From: G965197405 sp965197405
GTDB taxonomy: Bacteria; Chloroflexota; Dehalococcoidia; Lucifugimonadales; JAGWBF01
Direction of reading: 5' to 3'
DNA length: 64,000 nt
NCBI GenBank assembly: GCA_965197405.1
Contig: OZ240206.1
Coordinates: 186,001-250,000, forward strand
Part shown: piece by piece, positions 34,290 through 42,559 of the stretch
Layout: the number at the start of each line of letters is the position of its first letter
Position numbering within the stretch: the first letter of the stretch is position 1
Translations under genes and position numbers: made by a program
Notes under the pieces: model-generated
Told to the model about the DNA's origin: nothing
The model's input: the letters and a program-made list of their open reading frames with translations, nothing else
The model's database searches: none

Positions 34290-35468
34290 TCACTTCCCCA
34301 TAATCACCACCGTCCCCACCTGCATCAGGTCGCCCCAGGCCTGGGCCAGCCCCCGGCGGACCTCCCGCTTCACCTGCCGGTTCCCTGCGCGGCCCTGTAG
34401 CTGCCAGAATATCTCGGAGGCCTTCATTACGCCGGCGGCGGCGATGGGGTTGCCCACCCCCAGCAGCCCTCCGGAAGGACTGACCGGTATGCCCGTCTCG
34501 GTGTCCCTGTCCCAGAACCCCTCTTCCAGGAGCCTGGGCGCTTCTCCCCTGTCCGCCAGCATCAGCCCTTCCAGGTGATGCAGCTCTTTGTATGCAAAGG
34601 GGTCGTAAGGCTCCGCCACATGTATGTCCCTGCGGGGGTCCGTTACGCCTGCCATCTCGTAGGCCATGCGGGCCGCCTTCTCCAGATAGCGGGGGTAGTA
34701 GAGGTCGCGGTTGGTCCAGTAGGAGGTGTCCAGAGACCAACCAACGCCCTCTATCCAGACCGGCGAGCGGGTCACGCGTCGAGCGAAGTCATCGGAGGCG
34801 AGGACTATTGCTCCCGCACCGTCGCTTATGGGCGACACCATGAGGCGGTAGACGGGCCAGGCCATGACTTCGGAGCGCATAATCTGCTCAATGGTGAGGT
34901 CGCCCGCGATGCCCTCTTGGGCTGAAGGATGGTCCATGCCATTGCGCTTGTTCTTCTGGGCGACGCGGGCGAAAGTCTCCATAGGAATGTTGTGCGCCTG
35001 CATGTAGCGGTTCATCTCCAGGGCGAATATCCAGAGCAGATTGACCCCCAGGGGACGCTCCAAGAACTGGTCGTAGATGGCATTGAAAGCGCCCTGGGGA
35101 TGGGGCAGGGCCGAGGACATCTTCTCCTCGGCCACTATCAGGCAGGTGCGGAAGTGGCCGCTGGCGATGTGATACCAGCCGGTGATGAGGGACATCACCC
35201 CCGAGCCGCCGCCGACGTAGCTGCGCATGTACGGCCTACCACGAGCGCCCGCACCGTCTGCCAGGTACTCGCCGTTCATGTGAACGCCGTCGAAGGCGTC
35301 GGGGGCCGTGACCGACACCACGCAGTCAATGTCGGCGATGGTAAGGCCGGCGTCGTCGAGGGCTGTCCTGGCCGCCTCGAAGGCCAGCTCCTTGGGGGTC
35401 TCCAGGGCGCGGCGCATAAACCGGGTCAGCCCCGCGCCCAGAACAGCAACTTTGTGTTTGTAGGGCAT
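34290..35468 (-). CDS. thiolase-like protein (SCP-x/Ltp2 type)
   Basis: The protein has 392 residues from ATG 35468 (MPYKHKVAVLGAGLT), with GGGAGTGAT upstream. It has the thiolase fold of the SCP-x-like branch: AFEAARTALDDAGL, DIDCVVS, VSPISDGAGAIVLAS near residue 215 and GGLLGVGNPIAAAG near 330. The usual nucleophile Cys region reads SYVGGGSGVMS, with no Cys, and the GHP motif is GNP. Such substitutions occur in Ltp2-like retro-aldolases that need a DUF35 partner, and two DUF35 genes follow. C-C cleavage of an acyl-CoA is the favoured role. Confidence 0.85.
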   Translation of the reverse strand: MPYKHKVAVLGAGLTRFMRRALETPKELAFEAARTALDDAGLTIADIDCVVSVTAPDAFDGVHMNGEYLADGAGARGRPYMRSYVGGGSGVMSLITGWYHIASGHFRTCLIVAEEKMSSALPHPQGAFNAIYDQFLERPLGVNLLWIFALEMNRYMQAHNIPMETFARVAQKNKRNGMDHPSAQEGIAGDLTIEQIMRSEVMAWPVYRLMVSPISDGAGAIVLASDDFARRVTRSPVWIEGVGWSLDTSYWTNRDLYYPRYLEKAARMAYEMAGVTDPRRDIHVAEPYDPFAYKELHHLEGLMLADRGEAPRLLEEGFWDRDTETGIPVSPSGGLLGVGNPIAAAGVMKASEIFWQLQGRAGNRQVKREVRRGLAQAWGDLMQVGTVVIMGK

Positions 35469-35508
35469 ACCTATCACTCCCTGGACAAGTATTATGGTAG
35501 CAAAACGT

Positions 35509-36657
35509 TCACCCGTTCCCCAGCACCATCACGCCGCCGCTGGCCGTGGGGATGCCGCGCCAGGACTGGGCCAGTCCCACTTTGGCGTTCTTTACCTGTC
35601 GCTCGCCGGCCACTCCCCGAAGCTGTAGCACCACCTCCAGCACGCTGCGCAGCCCGGACATATCGTGGGTATAGCCGCAGCCCAGACTGCCGCCGGAGAC
35701 GTTCACAGGAAGCCTACCCTGGGGATGGAAGTCCCCTTCCTCAAGCCGCCTTCCCGCCTCGCCGGGGCGGGCCAGACCGAGGGCCTCCAGGTGTTGTAGC
35801 TCCTTGTAGGCGAAGGTATCGTCCACCTCGGCGAGGTCCAGGTCCCTCGATGGGGCCTTTATGCCAGCCATGTCATAGGCCATGCGGGCGGCCTGCTCGG
35901 CGTACACGGCGCGCCAGTCCCGCTCTTCCAGGTTTGGGGTGTGCTGAGCCCAGCCTATGCCATTGATGAACACCGGCTTCCCCGGGAGCCGGGGGGCCAC
36001 GTCTTCCCTGGCCAGTACCAGCACAATAGCCCCGTCTGCGGACCGGGCCGCCTCTCCCTCTGTCAGAGGCTCCGCTATGGGCCGCGACTCCAGCACGTCT
36101 TCAATGGACAGCTTGGCCGGGCAGGCGGCCAGGGGGTTGCGGAAGGCGTTGAGACGGTTCTTCGTCACCACCAGAGCGGCCTGCTCGTGGGTGTTGCCGG
36201 TGTTCTCCAGGAAGGCCCTCATCTCCAGCCCGGCTACGAACCTGGGATGGAAGCCCAGGGGACGGGCGTATACCGGGTCCAGGGCGAAGGCTTCAACCTG
36301 TGCCGGATAAAGGATGTTGGAGGCCTTGGACCTCCCCTCGACTACGGCGATGTCGAACTGCCCCGTCTCTATCTGGAGAAGGGCCGACGCTATGGCCGTG
36401 ATGCCGTCGGCGGGTATGGTATGGACAGGCTTGAGCACGGCCCCGAGCTGGTCGGGCACGTACTCGTCGGAGATGGCCGTCCCTTCCAGGTAGTCCTCGC
36501 TCACGGAGACGAAGGTGTCCACGTCGCGAGGCTCGATACCCGCATCGGCATAGGCCTTTGCCGCCGCCTCATAGATCATCTCCCGGAAGGAGACTTCGGG
36601 CGAGATGGAGCGGAAGGGGGTATAGCCCGCTCCCACTATGGCTATTCGTTGTTGCAC
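35509..36657 (-). CDS. thiolase-like protein, paralogue
   Basis: About 382 residues from GTG 36657, with AGGAGG five bases upstream (a GTG two codons earlier overlaps that site). SCP-x-like thiolase fold: IAIVGAGYTPFR, AAAKAYADAGIEPRDVDTFV and GGSLGCGYTHDMSGLR near residue 323. The N-terminal nucleophile position falls in TIPADGITAIASAL and is not Cys. With the next gene it forms a thiolase-like pair ahead of two DUF35 genes. It may be catalytic or a structural subunit. Confidence 0.85.
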   Translation of the reverse strand: MQQRIAIVGAGYTPFRSISPEVSFREMIYEAAAKAYADAGIEPRDVDTFVSVSEDYLEGTAISDEYVPDQLGAVLKPVHTIPADGITAIASALLQIETGQFDIAVVEGRSKASNILYPAQVEAFALDPVYARPLGFHPRFVAGLEMRAFLENTGNTHEQAALVVTKNRLNAFRNPLAACPAKLSIEDVLESRPIAEPLTEGEAARSADGAIVLVLAREDVAPRLPGKPVFINGIGWAQHTPNLEERDWRAVYAEQAARMAYDMAGIKAPSRDLDLAEVDDTFAYKELQHLEALGLARPGEAGRRLEEGDFHPQGRLPVNVSGGSLGCGYTHDMSGLRSVLEVVLQLRGVAGERQVKNAKVGLAQSWRGIPTASGGVMVLGNG

Positions 36658-36717
36658 ACGCACCTCCTAGAGACCGCTAGCGCCGGGGGGGCTTTCTCCC
36701 TGAAAATAGCCTGCAAC

Positions 36718-36800
36718 CTCCATCCTGTCATTCCGGCCTTGAGCCGGAATCCATGTCCCCGGCTTGTGGACTCCCGCTTTCGCGGGAGTGACGGCGGGGA
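36718..36800. repeat. dispersed repeat, family B copy
   Basis: The block contains CATTCCGGCCTTGAGCCGGAAT and CTCCCGCTTTCGCGGGAG hairpins. It is a reversed-orientation relative of the 8.7 kb copy. Confidence 0.7.
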
Positions 36801-36809
36801 GCCCCTGGG

Positions 36810-38144
36810 CTATGGCCGGTCTTGCCATTCCTCTTCCGTCAGCCGGTCCCACTCATCTGGCCCTTCCATCCGCTTCCTCAGCTTTCTCATTACAAAGCCG
36901 GTCGCCATAGCCACCACGACCACCAGGGCTATGGCAGCTATGAGCACGGTACTCAGGTAGGTGAAAGGCCCATTGGCGTCGCCGCCGGCGCGGCCAAGCC
37001 CTCCATGTCCGAGCGCCGAAGCCCATTGCTGGTCCAACTCCTCCAGACCAACCCCGTAAGCGGCGACGAGGGCCCTGTCCGTTGTCTCCCCCTCGTTCAA
37101 CTCATGGAGCAGGGCCCGGAACTTTTCAGCCCCGTAGGTCTCCAGCAGGTACCCCACTACGCTTTCGGACTTGCGGTAAAAATACCGGATGGATTCGGGC
37201 CTGCCGGGGACAGAATACATATACCTCAACGGCATGATCTGAGGGTCAACGCCTCCGGTAAAACGCCGACGGTAGCCGGGCTCCACGTAGCTGGCGAAAC
37301 CCTCATTGACCCATGCCGGGAGCCTCGCTCGCGGCGATGCCATCACTTCTTCCATAAGTAGATGAGTCGCCTCATGGACGATGAGGCCGGGCTGTAGTCC
37401 CACCCCGACAAAGGCTCTCCGCTCGGGAAAGGCGAACCCCTGGAACACCTGTTGTTCAGCTGTGGTACGGCTCTGGTAGGGAAAGGCCGCGCGGGACTCG
37501 GCCCTGGAATTGTAGATAACTCCCCTCATAGGCTCATCCAGCTCCACCCCCAAGAGATCGCTGACCTCATGCAGCGATCTCTCCACCTGCTGGGCCACTT
37601 CCTGCACGCGTTCCTGGGACAGGTCGTGCCAGAACACAGTGAGGGGGCCTACGTGGACTGTCTCCCACTGGAACCTGTCGTCAAGGTAGACAAAGGTCTC
37701 GGACGAGGTCCTCAAGGTGTTACCATGAACATCGCGGATGAAGTAGTAATACTCCATCTCCGTCCCCGGGGGCACGTACCTCGCCCCGGAGAGAGCGATA
37801 TTGAAGCTGGTGTCCACGCGGCTTGAGAGGACCACGTCAGGATAGGCGTAGGTCCATATTTCCGAGGGAAGGACCCGGTAGTACAACCTGACCTCGGCTA
37901 TATCCGCCTCTCCCTCGACTTCGAGGTTGAAGGTCACGCCATCGGGGAAACGGACCTGGCTCTCATTCGAGAGCACGCGGATACTGTCATAGGACTCGGA
38001 GACTGCCGGAGGGATGAAATAGGCGGAGGCTGCGGGGGCGATGAAATAGAAGGATACCAGGAGCAAAGGGAGGACAATTGCCAGGGCCATCAGTCCTGGA
38101 CGGGAGGGTAGGGCCGGATTCGTGTTCGGCAGTCTCTTGAGCAT
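36810..38144 (-). CDS. membrane-anchored MA-clan metallopeptidase
   Basis: The 444-residue form starts at ATG 38144 (MLKRLPNTN); the longest frame begins at TTG 38216 and crosses a TATAAT box at 38158-38163, so the shorter form is preferred. An N-terminal membrane segment (LMALAIVLPLLLVSFYFIA) is followed by an extracellular beta-rich domain, then the zinc site HEATH (257-261) and NEGFASY about 25 residues later, the gluzincin arrangement. A C-terminal membrane segment ends in a basic tail. The enzyme is probably an ectopeptidase. The predicted transcript start leaves almost no leader. Confidence 0.85.
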   Translation of the reverse strand: MLKRLPNTNPALPSRPGLMALAIVLPLLLVSFYFIAPAASAYFIPPAVSESYDSIRVLSNESQVRFPDGVTFNLEVEGEADIAEVRLYYRVLPSEIWTYAYPDVVLSSRVDTSFNIALSGARYVPPGTEMEYYYFIRDVHGNTLRTSSETFVYLDDRFQWETVHVGPLTVFWHDLSQERVQEVAQQVERSLHEVSDLLGVELDEPMRGVIYNSRAESRAAFPYQSRTTAEQQVFQGFAFPERRAFVGVGLQPGLIVHEATHLLMEEVMASPRARLPAWVNEGFASYVEPGYRRRFTGGVDPQIMPLRYMYSVPGRPESIRYFYRKSESVVGYLLETYGAEKFRALLHELNEGETTDRALVAAYGVGLEELDQQWASALGHGGLGRAGGDANGPFTYLSTVLIAAIALVVVVAMATGFVMRKLRKRMEGPDEWDRLTEEEWQDRP

Positions 38145-38308
38145 GGTCTTAATTAAGATTATACCCCACAACATACGCACCTGACTAATATGGCCGCAGG
38201 GTTTCAGGAGTTGCAAAAGCGGGGGCGACGGGTTAAGTTATAGCCAGCGCCGTTTTACAGGCACGTTTTGCCGCGCATTTTGCCGGAACGTTTCAGAGGA
38301 GGATACCC

Positions 38309-38707
38309 TTGCCCCGGATCGAGAGACGCCTTCACGACGAGATGATAGCCCACGCGCTGGAGGACGATTCCATCGAGTGCTGCGGCATCCTGGCGGGCAC
38401 CGGCAGCACCTTCCACAAGCTCTACCGGATGACCAACGTGGAAAACAGCCCATACCGCTTTAGCTGGGACTCCAAGGAGCTTATCAAAGTATGGAACGAG
38501 ATGGAGGACATGGGCTGGGAGTACAGGGCAGTGTACCACTCCCACACCCACTCGGAAGCCTACCCCTCCAGCACCGACGTGCGCCTGGCAGCCTGGCCGG
38601 AGGCTTACTACATCATCGTGTCCCTCATGGACAAAGAGAGTCCCCCGACGCGAGCCTTCAGGATCGTGGATGGTACAATCAGCGAAGAGGACCTTCAAGT
38701 GGTCTAA
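38309..38707 (+). CDS. JAMM/MPN+ metalloprotease-like protein
   Basis: The 132-residue protein has a complete JAMM zinc motif: E23 in ECCGIL, then H77-S-H79-x7-S87-x2-D90 (HSHTHSEAYPSSTD). Bacterial single-domain JAMM proteins cleave ubiquitin-like sulfur carriers (ThiS/MoaD-like) in cysteine or cofactor synthesis; no such partner is in this window. The start is TTG 38309 with GAGGAGG seven bases upstream. It directly precedes the large lipoprotein gene. Confidence 0.88.
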   Translation: MPRIERRLHDEMIAHALEDDSIECCGILAGTGSTFHKLYRMTNVENSPYRFSWDSKELIKVWNEMEDMGWEYRAVYHSHTHSEAYPSSTDVRLAAWPEAYYIIVSLMDKESPPTRAFRIVDGTISEEDLQVV

Positions 38708-38721
38708 ATGTGGTCTAAATG
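38700..38721 (+). repeat. tandem 11-bp duplication creating a start/stop junction
   Basis: TGGTCTAAATG occurs twice back to back. The first unit holds the JAMM stop TAA; the second holds the next gene's ATG (38719-38721). Between them is a four-codon frame ATG-TGG-TCT-AAA-TGA whose TGA overlaps that ATG. Confidence 0.8.
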
Positions 38722-41112
38722 AAGCCTTACCTGGGCCTGGCTCTACTGTCCCTGTGCCTCATAGCGCTGTCCGCCTGCTCCGGCACGGCGGGAACGGCCC
38801 AGGCTCCGGCCTCCGAAGACCCGTCTCCCGCGCCTACTCAGACCTCCGGTATATTCAGTACATCGCCCACGCCGCTCGTCACTCCCGCCACAACGCCCAC
38901 GGAAGACCCTGCATCCACCACAACACCCACGCCAGCTCTAGCCCCAGAGGCGGCGCCCGCCACGAGTCCTGCCTCCACCATGTCCCTTGGTCCGACTCCC
39001 ACGCCTGACACCACTCCGGTGTCCGCGGTAGTCGTAGCTACTCCGGTCATCTCTCTACAGGATGGACCCCTCAGCCGTGAGGAGATATGGGTGCGAGACA
39101 GGGTGCAGGCCGTCGTGTCACTGTACGGTATTACCCCGGAAGGCCATAAAGCCCTGCAAGGCCTGGATGTACGGTGGATGCGGGACCAGCCGGGCTGGTT
39201 CGGAAGCCACGGCTATAAAGGGTGGACGGGCGTGGGCGAAGCCAGGCCCATAGGGGTTATCCATGAGCTGAGCCATGCCTACTGGGGCCTGTTTCCGGTG
39301 ACCGGACTGCCTGGACTTGGATGGGACGACCCGGAGGGGGAGGACATCTCCCCCGGATTGGAACGCTACAACCGGGATGTGCTGGACTTCATGAAACAGC
39401 CCCCCGACGGCTTCGAACTTCTCAGGCGCCGCCTGCGAGCCTTGCCGAAGGTCTCCGCGAGCAATCCAGGCCCTCTCTTTCACACAATAGAGGCCGACGC
39501 CATTTACATCACGGGTGGAGACCTGGACCTTATACCGCCGATATTGCGGAAGTATTGGGACCGCTTTTTGCAGCCCGGCCCTTTCTACTCCTGGTATGAG
39601 GCTTTGGGGTGGTATCAGGCGCTACCCGCCGAGACAAGGAGGCACGCGGGCAAATACATAGGCTTCGAGCACTTCGACCTGGAAAACTATGACTCCCTGA
39701 AGGCCTCTGAGACAACGGGCTTGGGGCGCGGGGTCGAGGGGATCCTGCGCAGGGAGGAGGCACAGCGCCTCCGGGACTTTGTCGAGATGTTCGACCTGCT
39801 CCGGGCATACGTGTTGGGCACGTCCGAGCGTAAGGAGAACTTCAGGTTCTGGCGCAGCTACCTGCGAGACAAGAGCAGGCTGCACGAGCAGCACCCGGAC
39901 CTGGTCGCATCCCTGGATTTGCCCAGGGCCGACGAGATAGCCAGAGTGTTGGACTTCCTCAAGGGTTTGGAGGGCACGAGAACGGAGGAGAGGGTCGGGC
40001 TGGTCGTTGAAGAGCTTGGCGAGCGCCCCTTCCTGGTACACTTTCTCCCGGCGTTGGACGACCGTGCCCTGCTGGAGCTGTTCACTTCAGGGGCTGCGCT
40101 GCCCGAAGAAGAAGCCCTCAAAGTAACGGCAGATTTCGTGGAGTCTTTGGAGAAGTTCACACCCAACGTCAACACAGTCCTTGAAGCGGGCAGGCAGAAC
40201 GTCTCCAGGGGAGCCGGCGAGCTTACGTCCTACCTGGAAGGGGTGGACTTCCAGAACGTACAGGACCTGAGACTCTTCTTCGAGGTCCTTCGCGGCTCGG
40301 ATACCGCTACGGCAAAACGGGTCGTGTCCGCACTGGATGACTCCATGCTGCGCAGGCTGCTGGAGGCCGTGCCCACCAAGCTCCGAGGCCTGCTGACGCC
40401 CACCAGGTTTTTGGAGTTTATGGATATAACGCCGGACTCATCGCCGGAAGAGCTTACTCAAGGCATCGAGGACATGATAAAGTACCCGTCGGGCAACTTC
40501 CGCATAGAGAGGCCTTTCCTGGACGAGATGTATGGGGTGGTGTCCAACAGGGGCAAGAAGGCTTCCCTGGAAACCCTCAACGTCATCAGCGCCGTCTCCT
40601 TCCCGATGGAGAGGTTTATACGTCTCTATCCCACGACGGCGGTGGCCATTCTAGCGAGTGACCTGGACGTCGCATCCAGGATGATAATGACCAGCGACCC
40701 GGTGCTCTTCCCGCCGGCCCGCTTCGTATACCGCCTCATCTACGCCGACCCTGAGTTCGCCGCCCAACTGGCGGAGAGGGTGGGCGAGCTATACGGGGAC
40801 GCGCACGTGGTGGAAACCCTGTCCCACTTCGCCTACGACGCCGACCGCCTGGATGCGGTGGCAGACCTGCCCATCTCCCTGGAAAAGGACGGACGATTCC
40901 TGAAGACGCTCATGATGGACAAAGGCGCCGAGTGGCTCGAAGAGCGGGTCGGAGAGGCGATAAGGCTCTCCCGGCGGCGCGTCGAGAGGGGCGAGATACC
41001 CGAGGACTTCCTTCCGGCCTACGAAAGGACGCTCAGGGCGGCGACGGCCAGCCTCGAGGACCGGGAAGCGCGCCGCACGCTGGAGGGGGTAATAGACCGG
41101 GCGTTCCGGTGA
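38719..41112 (+). CDS. large lipoprotein with HELSH zinc-peptidase motif
   Basis: The 797-residue protein has a lipoprotein signal (MKPYLGLALLSLC, lipobox LSAC with Cys20) and a Thr/Pro/Ser-rich linker to about residue 115. A globular domain carries GVIHELSHAYWG, a HExxH zinc motif at 182-186. The long remainder (about 350-797) is helical and repeat-like (VDFQNVQDLRLFFEVLRG, KRVVSALDDSMLRRLLEAVP), suggesting a HEAT-like solenoid. The family is not recognised. It is probably translated together with the JAMM gene. A surface metallopeptidase is inferred; a third ligand is not certain. Confidence 0.72.
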   Translation: MKPYLGLALLSLCLIALSACSGTAGTAQAPASEDPSPAPTQTSGIFSTSPTPLVTPATTPTEDPASTTTPTPALAPEAAPATSPASTMSLGPTPTPDTTPVSAVVVATPVISLQDGPLSREEIWVRDRVQAVVSLYGITPEGHKALQGLDVRWMRDQPGWFGSHGYKGWTGVGEARPIGVIHELSHAYWGLFPVTGLPGLGWDDPEGEDISPGLERYNRDVLDFMKQPPDGFELLRRRLRALPKVSASNPGPLFHTIEADAIYITGGDLDLIPPILRKYWDRFLQPGPFYSWYEALGWYQALPAETRRHAGKYIGFEHFDLENYDSLKASETTGLGRGVEGILRREEAQRLRDFVEMFDLLRAYVLGTSERKENFRFWRSYLRDKSRLHEQHPDLVASLDLPRADEIARVLDFLKGLEGTRTEERVGLVVEELGERPFLVHFLPALDDRALLELFTSGAALPEEEALKVTADFVESLEKFTPNVNTVLEAGRQNVSRGAGELTSYLEGVDFQNVQDLRLFFEVLRGSDTATAKRVVSALDDSMLRRLLEAVPTKLRGLLTPTRFLEFMDITPDSSPEELTQGIEDMIKYPSGNFRIERPFLDEMYGVVSNRGKKASLETLNVISAVSFPMERFIRLYPTTAVAILASDLDVASRMIMTSDPVLFPPARFVYRLIYADPEFAAQLAERVGELYGDAHVVETLSHFAYDADRLDAVADLPISLEKDGRFLKTLMMDKGAEWLEERVGEAIRLSRRRVERGEIPEDFLPAYERTLRAATASLEDREARRTLEGVIDRAFR

Positions 41113-41143
41113 CGGACAGGGGGTACAGGAGGGGTGAAGGGGC

Positions 41144-42232
41144 TTAAAGCGCCTCCACCACCCTGTCTGCCATCTCTACAGTGCCCACTGTATTATCCCC
41201 GGCGACTGCGATGTCGGGGGTGCGGTAGCCGCTGTGGAGCGCCCGCTCCACGCTCCGTTCCACAACGGCCGCCTCCTCGGTGAGGCCCAGGGAATAGCGC
41301 ATCATCAGGGCCACGCTGAGGATTGTGGCAATGGGGTTGGCGATGCCCTGCCCGGCGATGTCCGGGGCCGAGCCGTGGATAGGCTCGTAGAGGCCCAGGG
41401 CCCTCCTTCCCTCCACCGGTATATCCGCGAGGCTGGCCGAGGGCAGGAGGCCCATAGAGGCCGTCAGCACCGCAGCCTCATCCGTCAGGATGTCGCCGAA
41501 GGTGTTCTCCGCCACAATGACGTCGAACTTGGATGGGCGTTGGACCAGCTGCACGGCGCAGGTATCCACCAGGACGTGCTCCAACTGGACCTCCGGGTAC
41601 TCCTGGGCAAGGTCGGTAGCCACCTGACGCCACAGGCGGGAGGTCTCCAGCACGTTGGCCTTGTCTATGGAAGCGAGCCTCTTTCCCCGCCCGCGGGCCA
41701 GCTCGAAGCCCACCCTCAGCACCCTTTCTATCTCCTGCTGGCTGTAACGCATCGTGTCCACCCCGGTCCAGCCCTGCCTTGTCTGTTGGCGACGCTTGGG
41801 CAGGCCATAGTACAGTCCGCCCGTAAGCTCCCGGATTATGACCATATCCACGCCCCGGAGCACCTCCGGCTTCAGCACACTGGAGTCCACCAGCTCGGGA
41901 AAGATTTTTACGGGCCGGATGTTCGCGAACACGCCCAGTCCCTTGCGGATGCCCAGTATCGCATCTTCGGGACGCACCCTGGCGGCGGGGTCGTCCCATT
42001 TGGGGCCGCCCACCGCCCCGAAAAGGATGGCGTCGGTCCGGCGCGCCATATCCAAAGTCTCGGAGCGCAGGGCAACGCCGTATCTGTCTATGGAAGCCCC
42101 GCCTACGTCGTCGTAGGTCAGATTAAAACGGTGGCCGAACTTGCCGCCCACCGTCTCCAGGACCTTTACTCCCTCGGCAATGACCTCCGGTCCGATGCCG
42201 TCGCCGGGCAATACGGCGATGTTGAAGTCCAT
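41144..42232 (-). CDS. leuB: 3-isopropylmalate dehydrogenase
   Basis: The 362-residue enzyme performs the oxidative decarboxylation of 3-isopropylmalate in leucine synthesis. Signatures are AVLPGDGIGPEV at residue 6, ELTGGLYYGLPKR near 135 and NTFGDILTDEAAVLTASMGLLPSAS near 237, then EPIHGSAPDIAGQGIANP near 287. GGAGG precedes ATG 42232. The other leu genes are not next to it. It converges with the HELSH lipoprotein gene (31 bp apart). Confidence 0.95.
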   Translation of the reverse strand: MDFNIAVLPGDGIGPEVIAEGVKVLETVGGKFGHRFNLTYDDVGGASIDRYGVALRSETLDMARRTDAILFGAVGGPKWDDPAARVRPEDAILGIRKGLGVFANIRPVKIFPELVDSSVLKPEVLRGVDMVIIRELTGGLYYGLPKRRQQTRQGWTGVDTMRYSQQEIERVLRVGFELARGRGKRLASIDKANVLETSRLWRQVATDLAQEYPEVQLEHVLVDTCAVQLVQRPSKFDVIVAENTFGDILTDEAAVLTASMGLLPSASLADIPVEGRRALGLYEPIHGSAPDIAGQGIANPIATILSVALMMRYSLGLTEEAAVVERSVERALHSGYRTPDIAVAGDNTVGTVEMADRVVEAL

Positions 42233-42351
42233 GGCGTCCTCCCCTGTTGGGCCTGCGTGATATTTACCTTATCCCTTGGGCAGTTCCGGCAAAGCATTCT
42301 CATTATACGATTAGACAGGGGAAGATGCACCCCGAACCCGCATTGTCTCAT

Positions 42352-42446
42352 TGTCACCCCGAACGAAGTGAGGGGTCTAAAGTCCTTGTTATTCGCGCCG
42401 CTCTGCTGGCGAAGAGCTTTAGATTCCTCGCTGCGCTCGGAATGAC
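42352..42446. repeat. dispersed intergenic repeat, family A copy
   Basis: A palindrome runs from TGTCACCCCGAACGAAGTGA to CTCGCTGCGCTCGGAATGAC. It fills most of the leuB-CoA transferase gap (42233-42559), which has no gene. Confidence 0.75.
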
Positions 42447-42559
42447 GAGATGGGGCGCTCGGAATGACGGGTCGGAGCGCTTGGAGTGCCATTTTCGGAG
42501 AATGGAAAGAGAGGACCTGGGTGGTTGCCCGCCTGCGACATGAGCCTGGGGGCCAACCT

